Shown here piece by piece: positions 27,420-37,544 of a DNA stretch of 64,000 nucleotides. Source of the DNA: Paenibacillus sp. FSL R5-0341 (lineage in GTDB: Bacteria; Bacillota; Bacilli; Paenibacillales; Paenibacillaceae). The translations under genes and the position numbers were made by a program. Under the pieces are notes generated by a model. The model did no database searches and was not told where the DNA came from. It was given only the letters and a program-made list of their open reading frames with translations. Each line of letters starts with the position of its first letter. Within the stretch, counting starts at the first letter, position 1. The DNA lies in the NCBI RefSeq assembly GCF_037975235.1, contig NZ_CP150241.1, positions 3,472,001 to 3,536,000 on the forward strand, given 5' to 3'.

Positions 27420-30400
27420 ATGACAATGATTTCGAAGAAGTGGAAGCCGCTCATGATTGCGCTGCTCCTGGCATTTTCAAGTCTGCCGCTGCAGGTTAGT
27501 GCTTTGCCTGGGGCCGCGACGGCTGCGGTAAAGACTGGTATCTCCAATGCCAGCCTGTCGGCCAAAGTCGGCGACTTAGGTCAGATTGAAGAGCTCTATA
27601 TCAACAACAATCCTACCAATAAACAGGGGAAGCCAATCAATTTCGTCCTGCCTAACACTACATCGCCGCAGAATGGTACCCAGCACCAATGGATGGGGGA
27701 ACTGATCTTCTCTTACCGTACGGGTGCCAATGGACAATTCCCTGATAACAGGGACGGCTTTGTAGAAGTTGATACCAATAAAACATTGGCTGCCGGGGGA
27801 TCTACACAAGTCTCGACCATTAATCCGGATAACCCCTATATGAACAAGACCGCATCAGCAGACGGCAAGAAGGTAGAAGTCAACTTTATTGGACAGAACC
27901 TGAATTCTACAGACCAGCGGGTAATGAAGGGCTTCGATGTGAAATCCGTTTTTGATATGGAAACCGATGATGGTTCAATGCTTTGGGAAATTACGGTGAA
28001 GAACAAAAGCAATCAGTATATCGAATTCGGGGATATCGGCTTGCCGATGCCTTGGAATAATAAATATCAGACCTTATCCGATACCTATGATGACCGTGTG
28101 ACGGTTCATAATTTCGCAGGTGCTGACAGTGGGTATTCTTATGCCATCCGCACCAGTGGTGAGGGGAACTTCATGCTCTTCACTCCGGTGCCGGAGAGCG
28201 GCGCTCGAATCGAGTATGTGGATTATTGGATGCATGAAGCAGGAGAGCGACGTGCTGCAGATACCTTTAAGAACTGGACAGGAGACAGTGGCGGCTGGTA
28301 TCCAGGGCTGAACGTGCTCTATATTCACTCCAAAGAAATCCAGAAAACGGGACGCGGATACTTCACTGATGCTTCCAGCCTCGTCCTAGGACCGGATGAG
28401 TCCAAGACGTATAAGTTCAAATTCTCAGCAGTCCGTGGAGGAGACAACACGCCACAGGAAAGTGCCCAAAGCCCAAATAACAGTTCGACCTCGATGGAAG
28501 ACCGTGAAGCCAATCTGCGGTCCATCCTATATAAATCAGGCATGATTGATGCCGTAGCGGTGCCGGGCTTCCAGACTGCAATCAATATGCCTGTCAAGCT
28601 AGACCTGCACTATGACGACAATATCGTTGATGTACAATCCATCGATATTCAAAATGTGGCAGAGAATGATCCGTTTGATGAAGCGCATATTCCGGATATC
28701 AAGCCTGGGAAGAGCAGAAAGGAAATGGTTGACAACTCGCGGGCCGGACGTGGACTGTCTGACGGGAACCCTGGCTACAACGAGTCGGTTGAGTTTGTGG
28801 AGACCAAGATCGTAAATGGTGAACAGCATCACATCTATTCGCTTCAGTTTGATTCGATCGGCAATAACAGCGTGCGTATCGAATATAAGCTGAAGGACGG
28901 CAACGAATGGGTGGATAAATTCACTCAATTTGAATTTAATGTTCTAGCCGAGCTGGATGCAATCTCGGATGCCCATTCCGAATTCATGGTCCAGCAAACA
29001 CAGGATAAGAACCCGGAAAGTCCGACTTATGGTAACTATTTCGACTGGTATCTTACAAGTGGCATCGATCTCAATACAAGCCATTGGGGGGATGACTGGA
29101 GCCATGATAACATCAACTTCATGACGATGAAGAACTATCTGGCTCCAAGTCCCGATGAAATTCGCTCTATCGAGACATACCTGATTGATTTCATGTGGGA
29201 ACGATACATGAAGAATACGCAGGATAGCTACATCGTTGCGAACTGGCTGAAAGATTCTGGAGCGTACACCGACAAAGATAAGCCTTATACACGTACGTTC
29301 TCCGAAATCATGGAAGCTACCGGATTTTTCAACATGTACCGGATTCAGAAGGCTTATCCTAATCTGATCGAGTACCGGGAATCGCCTCAGTTTTATCTGG
29401 AGAAAGCTTATAACATCTACTATAAGCGTGTTTCCACCGGGGCCATCGGATTCTATGGCGAGCAGCAAATCCCGCATATGATTGAAGCACTGAAGGAAGA
29501 GGGGATGCAGACCGAGTCAGCCAATCTGCAGAAAAAGTTCGCCCTCGACAAGGGACGGAATATGACTAGAGCCACTTATCCTTACGGGTCGGAATTTGAA
29601 TATGACAATACTGGCGAAGAAGGGGCTTATGCAGCAGCGAAAGCACTGCGCACGTACTATCCAGCAGACGCACTTACAGGTGCAGCAGAGAAAAGTATGG
29701 AAATGGCCGATTGGAAAACACGTGCCATGCGCGGGATTCAGCCTACCTGGTTCCATTATTCCGTGCCCGTTTTCCGCGGCGGTGAAGGCTGGTGGAATTT
29801 CCAATATACTGCGTCTTTGGCAGGATACATTATGGATGACTGGTTAAGGTATGAGAATGATGGCAGATCGGTGGAGCAGAAGGCCATTGCACAGCAGCGA
29901 AATTATGCCGCGAAGATTTCGAATTTCAATGCCGTCAATATGGGACAGATTTCGGCTAATTCAGTTGGCAGTACCTCTTGGAGATATTCGATGTATAAAG
30001 GAGGTACAGGTACGAAGGACGTATACGATGGCGGCTCACGCGTCATGAGTAACGGCTGGAATGATTTTTCGGGTGAATCTGAAGAAGGCCTCTATGGTTC
30101 CCTTCTCAGCATCAGCTCTGATATTGTTACAGATCCGATATTCGGGTTGTTTGGTTATGGAGCGCTGGTGAGTGACGAAGGAGACAGCTACAACATTACG
30201 CCGAAAGACGGTTTCGGCAAACGGATCAATCTGATCGATGAGAAAATCTATTTGGAGCTGGAAAGTGATAAAGTAGAAAGCGCGCAAATTCAAAAAGATG
30301 GTAAGGGTTTTACACTTCAGCTCCTGAATCCATCAGGGAAAGAGCATACTTCACGGATTTTGTTTGATGGAGTGGGGATGGAGAATGGCTACTATACCAT

Positions 30401-33400
30401 GAAGCTGGATGGTGCAGCTGCCGGACAGTTCTATGTTCAGAACAATGAAGGCGTTGCCATGTTTCAGATGGGTAGCGTGCAGCGTGCTGAATTGATCATT
30501 GAAAAGTCAGCCGGCGGCGAAAATGAAGCTCCGCAAATTACTGTAGAGCTGGCGACACAACATCCACAGGCGTTAATTCCATTTATGCTGAATGGGATTG
30601 TAACCGATGATGGCGCGCCTAAAGGGACTCTATCTTATCAATGGGAAGTGGTCAGCGCTCCGGAAGGCGGCAAGCTAACCTTTACTCATCCGAAAGCAAG
30701 CATTACACAGGCTACGGGTACCAAAGCAGGTTCGTATACGGTTAAGCTTAGTGCAAGTGATGGACAACTGATTGGCTCCAGCCAAATCATCATCGAGCTG
30801 GCTTCACCGCCGGATAAACAGCCTCCAGCAATTGGCCAAGTGACTGCGGTTCAGGATGTTTCCAATAACAGTATCGTAGTATTGTCAGGGGAGGCCATTC
30901 CTGACCCTGTGCATAGCGAGGCAGAAGAACCCCAGTTGAAGTACACTTGGGCCGTCAAGCAAAAGCCTGAAGGTTCAGCGGACATTTCATTTGTGGATGG
31001 TGACAAAGCAGCAGCCTATGCGCGTGTAAGTACGGCAGGCACCTACACGTTTACCTTCAGTGCGGCAGACGGAGATAAGAAGGCCAGCAAGGATATAACG
31101 ATAGAGATCAAGGAAGATACCGTTGACGTTTACCGGGCATTAAGCGTAGTGACCAAGAAGGATATTGAACCAGAACTTCCTAGACAAATCTATATTTTGT
31201 CAGAGGAAGGGTATCTAGAGCAGGAAATCACTTGGGATGCTATTGATCCAAGCAGCTATGCTAGTGTAGGCCAATTAGAAGCCAGAGGAACGGTCAATGG
31301 AAGTGCTTTGGAGGTATGGGCTACCGTACATGTCGTGAATACTGAGCTGCAAAATGCGGCGCTGACAGCCAAGGCTTCCGCTAGCTTCTCTGGTGGCGAC
31401 GGATATCCGGAAGCGATGAATAACGGCATTGAACCTAAAAGCTCGGCAGATTTCTCTCCGAACCGAGGTGCCCCCAACAGTGCTTGGCATAACTGGGGTA
31501 GAGAAGGAGATCCAGCATGGGTGACGTATGAATGGGATCAGCCATTCCTGGCCTCATCCATGGATGTATATGTATTTCAAGACGGCGGCGGGAACTTCCG
31601 TCCGAAGGATATGCAGCTTATGCTTCGCGGCGAAGATGGGAAATGGTATACCCCGCGGGACATAAAGGGATTGGGCAATGAACTTAATAAATACAATACA
31701 ACGACCTTTGAGCCAGCCTATATTACAGGTGTTCGTATGGACATGAAGCCTTCCGTTAATGGCAGTGGCATTCTGGAATGGAAGGTATACGGCTATACCG
31801 GAGCGGTAGATAAGACAGAACTGATCAAGGTCTATAACTATGTAAATACATTAAATGCTTCAAACCTTGCAGATCCAGGTCTTGCGCCAATCGAAGTGGC
31901 GAAGACAGAAGCATCTGCTGTGATCAAGAATATGAATGCCACAGACGAGGAAATTGCCCTGGCGCTCGAGAAGTTGCTGACGGATTTACGACTGCTGAGT
32001 CCGAATGACGGCAATATGGCTTTCCTCGCGAATGCTTCTTCCAGCTACACCTCACCTTGGGAGAGTCTGGCGGCAGTGAACGATGGAAGGAAGGATAGCA
32101 ACAACATTTCGCATTGGGGAACCTGGGGTCATGAAGGCGCAGAGGAGTGGGTGCAATATGAATGGCCGCAGGGTACATCTATCCGGAGTTCGAATTTGGT
32201 GCTGTGGTCAGATGGCGGCGGAATCAAGCCGCCTACCCAAATTGTATATTCCTACATCCCGGCGGATAGCGCAACTGATGAATGGGTAACAGCGGGTAAG
32301 GTTACGGAGGGAATCAAAGTGGTTGAACATACTCCAGCGGAATCCTCCAATCCTTACACGTTTGACTCGGTGCTGAATGTAAAGGCAGTGCGGGTTACCC
32401 TGACCAAACAATCGCGGGCAGGCGATAACGGTGTAGGCCTATGGGAATGGGAAGTTCACCAGGCCATACCCAGTCCTGATCGTGAGGCTCCAGTAACACC
32501 GGCCGGTGTGGCACCGTCCATTCCTGATGGAGATGACGGCAAACTGATCGGTGTGACAACAGAAATGGAGTATAGGAAGGAAGGCGAAGAAGAATATATT
32601 GCAATTGCAGGAATTGAGGTCACAGGTCTCACCGCCGGTAAATATTATGTCCGGTATATGAAGAACGGTTCGCTGAGCGCCAGCCTGGATAAAGAAGTCG
32701 TTATTCCGGAAGGGCAGACTCAGGAGCAGGCTTCACCCGATGCGAGTGGGTGGGTGATCTCACACGCCAATTCGGATACCGGCTTAAAAGGCATAATTGA
32801 GGGCTTGGATGATACGATGGAACACCGGAAGCTGGGCGAAGAGGACTACACGCCTGTTACAGGTTCAAGTATCAACGATCTGGAGCCTGGCAGCTATCAG
32901 ATCCGGTATGCAGCCACAGAGAGCCTAAAGGCAAGTCCGCCGGTAACCGTGGACATTCGCAATGAAACCAAGGCAGATAGAGAGGCACCAACAGCGGAAG
33001 GACTCGTCATTACACCGCCTACAGCGGCAGGCTGGAATGATGGCAGAATTGAAAATGTGACTGTCGATATGGAGTACCGAAAAGCGGATCAAGGTGGTTA
33101 CATGCCGGTTAGTGGAACCAGCATTGAAGGCCTAGAGGCCGGCAGCTACGAGCTCCGGTACGCCGGGACGGATATGAGCAATCCAAGTCCTGCTATCCTG
33201 ATCGTCGTACCTGACGGAACCAAGCAGGAGCAAAGTCCGCCGTCCAGTGCAGAGGTCAAGGCTGTAAATGTCCGTGCAGCCGGGGCCAAGGATGGTAAGA
33301 TCACTGGTGTAAGTCCTGTAATGGAATATCGGCAAGTAGGAGTGAACGCTGGCAGCTGGAATGCCATCACAGGCACAGAGGTTACAGGTCTTGGTAACGG

Positions 33401-34736
33401 AATCTACGAAGTAAGATATAAAGAAACGGCAACTCAATATGCGAGCCAATCCCTTACTGTCGTTATCAGTAATCCAGTAATCAATCCGAAGCCTACGGAA
33501 ACACCGCCGTCAACGGATGCTCCTGTGTCAGTGACCACACCTTCACCGGCTCCTGAAAACATCAAAGTCGAAGGAAATTGGATTAAGATTGTGGCACCGA
33601 AGACGGATACCAAAACCGGTAAAGCTAAAGGAGCACCCATCCGTCAGGAAGATCTTAATAAGGCTCTGGAGCATGTAAAGGCGAGTAGCAGTAATATTAA
33701 AACAATCATGGTGGGCATTCCGAAAGCAGAGGGTGCCAATTCCTATGCGGTTGATCTTCCTGCAGCTGCACTAACCGCAGCGCATACCAACATCAAGATT
33801 GAGATTAATACGGAATTTGGAACCGTTGCAGTACCTTCTAATTTGCTGAAGTATGTATCAGGTGCCAAAAATGTGGAACTGTCACTGAGCCGGCTAGATA
33901 CTGTAAAGCTTCATTCAGATGTAAAATCAGTGATAGCCAGCAGACCTGTTATTGCATTCGCTGTGCAATTAGATGGAGAAGAAATGGCAACCTTGAATGC
34001 ACCGGTTGAAATCAGACTGCCTTATACTCCTGATGTTGAAGAATTGGCCAATTCCAAATACCTTACAGTTTCGTACGTGGCTGCAAACAGTACATTTGTT
34101 CAGTTGCTGAATGGCAAATACGACAGTGCTCTACAAGCCATGGTTTTTCCAGCGGCAAACACAGGTCAATATGCCGTTGTTTATACGAAGAAGTTCTTCA
34201 ATGATGTCATCAAGGATTCGTGGTACACACCAGCGGTTGAAACAATGGCGTCCAAAGGAATCATCGACGGGACATCAGCAACAAGCTTTAGTCCCGGGCA
34301 AAAGGTCACAAGAGGTGAGTATCTAGCTTGGTTGGTAAGGACACTGGATCTCAAAGCAGAGTTAAACACCACCTTCAGTGATATGAAGCGAACAGACCTC
34401 TATTATGAGGAAATCGGAATCGCCAAAGCACTCGGGATCGCCCTGGGTTCAAACGGCAGCTTCTATCCGGAAACGGAAATTGCTAGACAAGATTTGGCTG
34501 TGCTGACCATGCGGGCTTTGCGGGCAGTGGGCAAAACCGAGCAGACCCCTTCAGCTGAGGATCTCAAGAAATTTACAGATGCGGCAAATGTAGCAAAGTA
34601 CGCAGTTGATGACATGGCTGCAATGGTTAGAATGGGGTTCATAAACGGGCGAAGCAATGTCACCCTGAGTCCTGGCGGAACGACAACCAGAGCAGAAGCT
34701 GCTCAGGTTCTGTATAAGATTTTCTTGCAGCTGTAA
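27420..34736 (+). CDS. Giant multidomain S-layer-anchored exoprotein (2,438 aa)
   Basis: A secreted protein. Signal peptide: residues 1-~32. Residues about 40-1030: a large region with toroid-like Trp/Tyr-rich motifs (WRYSMYKGG, VFRGGEGWWNFQYTASLAGY), probably the catalytic or substrate-binding part (I recall DUF5695 for this type, not verified). About 1037-1237: two PKD/REJ-like Ig folds. About 1237-1307: Big_4-like Ig. About 1307-1463 and 1532-1687: two F5/8C-type carbohydrate-binding domains (AWHNWGREGDPAWVTYEW; HWGTWGHEGAEEWVQYEW), separated by a FIVAR-like helical piece. About 1687-2016: four ~80-residue repeats with MEYRK and GxYxxRY motifs. Then a Pro/Thr linker, a ~200-residue domain and three SLH repeats (2257-2438) for cell-wall attachment. 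ATG 27420 follows AGGAGG. It likely attacks arabinose-rich polymers at the cell surface (inference from neighbours). Confidence 0.88.
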   Translation: MTMISKKWKPLMIALLLAFSSLPLQVSALPGAATAAVKTGISNASLSAKVGDLGQIEELYINNNPTNKQGKPINFVLPNTTSPQNGTQHQWMGELIFSYRTGANGQFPDNRDGFVEVDTNKTLAAGGSTQVSTINPDNPYMNKTASADGKKVEVNFIGQNLNSTDQRVMKGFDVKSVFDMETDDGSMLWEITVKNKSNQYIEFGDIGLPMPWNNKYQTLSDTYDDRVTVHNFAGADSGYSYAIRTSGEGNFMLFTPVPESGARIEYVDYWMHEAGERRAADTFKNWTGDSGGWYPGLNVLYIHSKEIQKTGRGYFTDASSLVLGPDESKTYKFKFSAVRGGDNTPQESAQSPNNSSTSMEDREANLRSILYKSGMIDAVAVPGFQTAINMPVKLDLHYDDNIVDVQSIDIQNVAENDPFDEAHIPDIKPGKSRKEMVDNSRAGRGLSDGNPGYNESVEFVETKIVNGEQHHIYSLQFDSIGNNSVRIEYKLKDGNEWVDKFTQFEFNVLAELDAISDAHSEFMVQQTQDKNPESPTYGNYFDWYLTSGIDLNTSHWGDDWSHDNINFMTMKNYLAPSPDEIRSIETYLIDFMWERYMKNTQDSYIVANWLKDSGAYTDKDKPYTRTFSEIMEATGFFNMYRIQKAYPNLIEYRESPQFYLEKAYNIYYKRVSTGAIGFYGEQQIPHMIEALKEEGMQTESANLQKKFALDKGRNMTRATYPYGSEFEYDNTGEEGAYAAAKALRTYYPADALTGAAEKSMEMADWKTRAMRGIQPTWFHYSVPVFRGGEGWWNFQYTASLAGYIMDDWLRYENDGRSVEQKAIAQQRNYAAKISNFNAVNMGQISANSVGSTSWRYSMYKGGTGTKDVYDGGSRVMSNGWNDFSGESEEGLYGSLLSISSDIVTDPIFGLFGYGALVSDEGDSYNITPKDGFGKRINLIDEKIYLELESDKVESAQIQKDGKGFTLQLLNPSGKEHTSRILFDGVGMENGYYTMKLDGAAAGQFYVQNNEGVAMFQMGSVQRAELIIEKSAGGENEAPQITVELATQHPQALIPFMLNGIVTDDGAPKGTLSYQWEVVSAPEGGKLTFTHPKASITQATGTKAGSYTVKLSASDGQLIGSSQIIIELASPPDKQPPAIGQVTAVQDVSNNSIVVLSGEAIPDPVHSEAEEPQLKYTWAVKQKPEGSADISFVDGDKAAAYARVSTAGTYTFTFSAADGDKKASKDITIEIKEDTVDVYRALSVVTKKDIEPELPRQIYILSEEGYLEQEITWDAIDPSSYASVGQLEARGTVNGSALEVWATVHVVNTELQNAALTAKASASFSGGDGYPEAMNNGIEPKSSADFSPNRGAPNSAWHNWGREGDPAWVTYEWDQPFLASSMDVYVFQDGGGNFRPKDMQLMLRGEDGKWYTPRDIKGLGNELNKYNTTTFEPAYITGVRMDMKPSVNGSGILEWKVYGYTGAVDKTELIKVYNYVNTLNASNLADPGLAPIEVAKTEASAVIKNMNATDEEIALALEKLLTDLRLLSPNDGNMAFLANASSSYTSPWESLAAVNDGRKDSNNISHWGTWGHEGAEEWVQYEWPQGTSIRSSNLVLWSDGGGIKPPTQIVYSYIPADSATDEWVTAGKVTEGIKVVEHTPAESSNPYTFDSVLNVKAVRVTLTKQSRAGDNGVGLWEWEVHQAIPSPDREAPVTPAGVAPSIPDGDDGKLIGVTTEMEYRKEGEEEYIAIAGIEVTGLTAGKYYVRYMKNGSLSASLDKEVVIPEGQTQEQASPDASGWVISHANSDTGLKGIIEGLDDTMEHRKLGEEDYTPVTGSSINDLEPGSYQIRYAATESLKASPPVTVDIRNETKADREAPTAEGLVITPPTAAGWNDGRIENVTVDMEYRKADQGGYMPVSGTSIEGLEAGSYELRYAGTDMSNPSPAILIVVPDGTKQEQSPPSSAEVKAVNVRAAGAKDGKITGVSPVMEYRQVGVNAGSWNAITGTEVTGLGNGIYEVRYKETATQYASQSLTVVISNPVINPKPTETPPSTDAPVSVTTPSPAPENIKVEGNWIKIVAPKTDTKTGKAKGAPIRQEDLNKALEHVKASSSNIKTIMVGIPKAEGANSYAVDLPAAALTAAHTNIKIEINTEFGTVAVPSNLLKYVSGAKNVELSLSRLDTVKLHSDVKSVIASRPVIAFAVQLDGEEMATLNAPVEIRLPYTPDVEELANSKYLTVSYVAANSTFVQLLNGKYDSALQAMVFPAANTGQYAVVYTKKFFNDVIKDSWYTPAVETMASKGIIDGTSATSFSPGQKVTRGEYLAWLVRTLDLKAELNTTFSDMKRTDLYYEEIGIAKALGIALGSNGSFYPETEIARQDLAVLTMRALRAVGKTEQTPSAEDLKKFTDAANVAKYAVDDMAAMVRMGFINGRSNVTLSPGGTTTRAEAAQVLYKIFLQL

Positions 34737-34741
34737 TTAAA

Positions 34742-34790
34742 GAAACCGACCTTGATCCTGTTTTATACAGGACCAAGGTCGGTTTCCGTT
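34742..34790 (+). terminator. Strong terminator of the giant exoprotein gene
   Basis: GAAACCGACCTT (34742-34753) pairs perfectly with AAGGTCGGTTTC (34775-34786), and inside it TCCTG pairs with CAGGA, giving a long two-part stem followed by CGTTT. It ends the locus just after the stop codon. Confidence 0.75.
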
Positions 34791-34885
34791 TAAGGGAATG
34801 TTTCAAGCATGATGCTATGCCAATGTTAATTACCCCATACCTAAAAAAGCTCAATAACCTAAATTATTCTGTTAAATCGGCGTAG

Positions 34886-36094
34886 TTAAGTTGAAATTTG
34901 CGGTTCATCTACAGGCTGTCGTCCACTTACAACAAGCATAATTACAGCAACAATGATAAGTATGAAGCAGAAGATAAATGAGTATCGGTAACCCACAATG
35001 CTGGCTACTCCACCACCAACAAGACTACCAATCAGCCTGCCGATAGTGGATGAATTCGAATAGAGTGTGGAAGCATATCCCGGCATACTAGGCAGCAGGT
35101 CCTGAATGTAGCTAATTCCAATCGCAGAAATGACTGCGACAAAAACAGCGAGCAAAATTTGTGCTGCAAGCATTTGCCACATCTCGTTCGAGATAAGGAT
35201 AACGAAATAATAAGCTCCTCCAAAAATAGCCCCGCAAAACACCAAGATTCGGTTACTATACTTTGCACTAAGTAGACCGAGTACAATCATAAAGGGAATT
35301 TCCAACGCAGCACATATACTGCTGACTAAACCGACATGACTTGTCGTTCCCCCAAGATTGTTTGTAATAAAGAGAGCCGTGTTTATGCTGCTCATCCAAT
35401 GAGCCGTATACATGAGTACCATAATGAGAAAAGGAATTAGAATATCCCGGTTTTGAGCCAGTCTGAAACTTTTTATATTCGCTTCAGCATTACTGCTCTT
35501 CATTTCTGTGTTTGATTTGAGAAACAGGAAAACAAGCAGAGCCACGAGCAGGAAAGCTCCGATCGTCCCCAAAAAAATCCCCTTAAATCCAATAGCAGAG
35601 AGTAATAAAGTGCCGATTAAAGGACCTGTAATAAAGCCGAGAGAGAAAGCAGAACGCAAGGTAGAATTAGCAAACGCACGCTCCGTAAAATGACTCTTTA
35701 TCACTGCTTCTCTAGAAATAGCGAACAACTGGGGCATCCCTGGTGCACCAAGGGCAGTAAACACAGTCATGTAAATGAACAACATCGGAAAATCTTGAAT
35801 GAACAAGTATCCACTAAAGGCCAGGACATTAGAGAGAGTAGAGAAAAGATAAACGCTCTTCCGATTCAAGCCGAGGTCAGAACGTCTCCCGATTAGCGCA
35901 CTGATCCATATTCCTGCAATTAGTGTAACAGCTAGATAAAGACCAAACATTCCAATAGATACGCCAAGCTGTTCCGTGAAATAAATAGATAAAAAGGGGG
36001 TGCTGAGTGAAATCCCCATTCCCTGTAATGCCATACACATAAAGAGTAAAGCATATGAAGGAATAGAAAATAAGCTGATGAATCGATTGATCAT
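34886..36094 (-). CDS. MFS transporter, sugar efflux (SetA)-like
   Basis: A 402-residue, 12-helix major facilitator. The start YALLFMCMALQGMGISLSTP, the loop-2/3 motif LIGRRSDLGLNRKSVY (motif A variant) and GFITGPLIGTLLLSAIG (motif C region) are MFS hallmarks; the order and spacing resemble the SetA/SetB sugar efflux group. Such proteins export sugars or glycoside analogues and drugs. GAGGAG precedes ATG 36094. It is transcribed toward the giant gene's terminator and is not part of that operon. Substrate uncertain; the arabinan locus next to it makes a sugar plausible. Confidence 0.82.
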   Translation of the reverse strand: MINRFISLFSIPSYALLFMCMALQGMGISLSTPFLSIYFTEQLGVSIGMFGLYLAVTLIAGIWISALIGRRSDLGLNRKSVYLFSTLSNVLAFSGYLFIQDFPMLFIYMTVFTALGAPGMPQLFAISREAVIKSHFTERAFANSTLRSAFSLGFITGPLIGTLLLSAIGFKGIFLGTIGAFLLVALLVFLFLKSNTEMKSSNAEANIKSFRLAQNRDILIPFLIMVLMYTAHWMSSINTALFITNNLGGTTSHVGLVSSICAALEIPFMIVLGLLSAKYSNRILVFCGAIFGGAYYFVILISNEMWQMLAAQILLAVFVAVISAIGISYIQDLLPSMPGYASTLYSNSSTIGRLIGSLVGGGVASIVGYRYSFIFCFILIIVAVIMLVVSGRQPVDEPQIST

Positions 36095-36303
36095 AGTATA
36101 AAATTACTCCTCAGAATTTGTTGTTGTGTAACCACCATACATGGCTGAATAGAATCAATCGTACATCTTTATTATGTACTAAATGACAACACAAACAATA
36201 TAACATTCGTGCCAAATGCTTGCCTAAACCTACCATAGACTCGTGTGAGTATACAGTAAATTAAAGGCAGGATCACACCTTTGAAGTTCTATATACGATT
36301 CTA

Positions 36304-36339
36304 AACAAGAGATCTGATTTTCTAGATCTCTTGTTTTTT
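36304..36339 (+). terminator. Orphan intrinsic terminator
   Basis: AACAAGAGATCT (36304-36315) pairs perfectly with AGATCTCTTGTT (36324-36335) and is followed by T4. No plus-strand gene lies upstream; the nearest gene ends on the other strand. It may end a small RNA or belong to a lost gene. Confidence 0.6.
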
Positions 36340-36544
36340 GCTAATGAGTCCGGCATGGACGATGAGTTCGCGGTGATGTCCGTTGCGAGGCGAAATCAGA
36401 AGATAATCCAATTTAGCATATTAAACCATATAAAATGAAAGATAATACGGGTACTATAATTTATAATAGACACATTTATCCATACAAAGAATCAAAGTAA
36501 TTCATCCGATTTCCGATTAGATGTATACCTCTTAATTCTTGGGT

Positions 36545-36559
36545 ACGATTGACAATCGT
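36545..36559. promoter_or_regulatory. Perfect dyad over the -35 of the alpha/beta hydrolase gene
   Basis: ACGATTG-A-CAATCGT is a perfect odd palindrome. The central TTGACA (36549-36554) can act as -35, with TAGCAT (36572-36577) as a weak -10 after 17 bases. It lies 66 bases before the hydrolase start; a repressor here would control that gene. The regulator is not known. Confidence 0.5.
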
Positions 36560-36624
36560 AGATTGCATATGTAGCATTTGAATAGTAACAATTAAACGAT
36601 CATAACTAAACGGAGGGATTTTCC

Positions 36625-37461
36625 ATGGCTAAAGTAAACGTAGGCGAAGAGAACGCACAACCAATTGAACTGTATTACGAAGATCATGGCGAGGGGAAAC
36701 CCATCATCCTTATTCATGGCTGGCCTTTGAGTGGACGATCCTGGGAGAAGCAAGTACCTACCCTGATTGAAGCGGGCTACCGTGTTATCACGTATGATCG
36801 TCGTGGTTTTGGTCAGTCTTCCCAACCTTGGGATGGTTATGACTACGATAGTTTTGCATCTGATTTACATAAATTGATTATGCACCTCGATCTGCGCGAT
36901 GCTACACTGGTTGGGTTCTCCATGGGAGGCGGCGAAGTAGCTCGCTATATCGGAACATATGGAACGGAACGGGTTTCCAAAGCTGTATTTGCAGGCGCTG
37001 TTCCTCCTTACCTGTATAAGTCCGAGGACAATCCACAGGGAGGATTGGACGATGCAACGATTGCTGAATTCCAAAATGGGGTTAAGGGTGATCGTCTAGC
37101 CTTCTTGGATGGATTTACAAATAACTTTTTCGCTGCAGGAGATCGTACAGACCTTGTGAGCGAACCGTTCCGTCTATATAACCGGGATATTGCTGCTCTG
37201 GCATCCCCTAAGGGTACCCTGGATTGCATTGCTGCCTTTGCTCTTACCGATTTCCGTCAGGACCTGGAGAAATTCAATATTCCGACCCTGGTTATTCATG
37301 GCGATTCCGATGCCATTGTGCCGCTTGAAGTCAGTGGACAACGTACACATGAATCTATCCCTGGCAGCCGGCTTGTTGTTGTAGAAGGTGGACCACATGG
37401 CTTTAATGCAACACATCCTGAAGCATTTAATGCAGCGTTGATCGAATTTCTGAAGAGCTAA
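36625..37461 (+). CDS. Alpha/beta fold hydrolase (non-haem chloroperoxidase-like)
   Basis: A 278-residue cytoplasmic hydrolase. The oxyanion segment ILIHGWPLSGRSWEKQ, the YDRRGFGQSS strand, the nucleophile elbow GFSMGGGEVARY (Ser near residue 98), the acid in HGDSDAIVP and the terminal His in GGPHGFNATH form the complete triad. This pattern matches the bacterial cofactor-free haloperoxidase/arylesterase family. Peroxidase activity is usually a side reaction; natural substrates are esters or lactones. CGGAGGGA precedes ATG 36625. The dyad at 36545 suggests repression by an unknown regulator. Confidence 0.9.
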   Translation: MAKVNVGEENAQPIELYYEDHGEGKPIILIHGWPLSGRSWEKQVPTLIEAGYRVITYDRRGFGQSSQPWDGYDYDSFASDLHKLIMHLDLRDATLVGFSMGGGEVARYIGTYGTERVSKAVFAGAVPPYLYKSEDNPQGGLDDATIAEFQNGVKGDRLAFLDGFTNNFFAAGDRTDLVSEPFRLYNRDIAALASPKGTLDCIAAFALTDFRQDLEKFNIPTLVIHGDSDAIVPLEVSGQRTHESIPGSRLVVVEGGPHGFNATHPEAFNAALIEFLKS

Positions 37462-37501
37462 GCTTTGATTAAAACTGGTTAGAAAAACATACGAAATAAA
37501 A

Positions 37502-37544
37502 AAAGAGCAGGACACCCTTTTGAAGTAGGGGTGTCCTGCTCTTT
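37502..37544 (+). terminator. Strong terminator after alpha/beta hydrolase
   Basis: AAAGAGCAGGACACCC (37502-37517) pairs perfectly with GGGTGTCCTGCTCTTT (37529-37544). A-run and T-run on the two sides make it suitable for both strands. Confidence 0.75.

Larger units (their letters stand above)
36095..36624. other. 530-base gene-free region with orphan terminator and repeat fragment
   Basis: No open frame is supported. It contains an orphan intrinsic terminator (36304-36339), a fragment of the 3' part of the GGACAAGAAC repeat (36505-36530: TCCGATTTCCGATTAGATGT, then ATACCT) and the hydrolase promoter dyad at 36545. Each is listed separately or discussed in findings. Confidence 0.5.

Noticed and set aside
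31256..31490. Minus-strand frames inside the giant gene
   Set aside because: Antisense shadows of a long, well-supported coding sequence.
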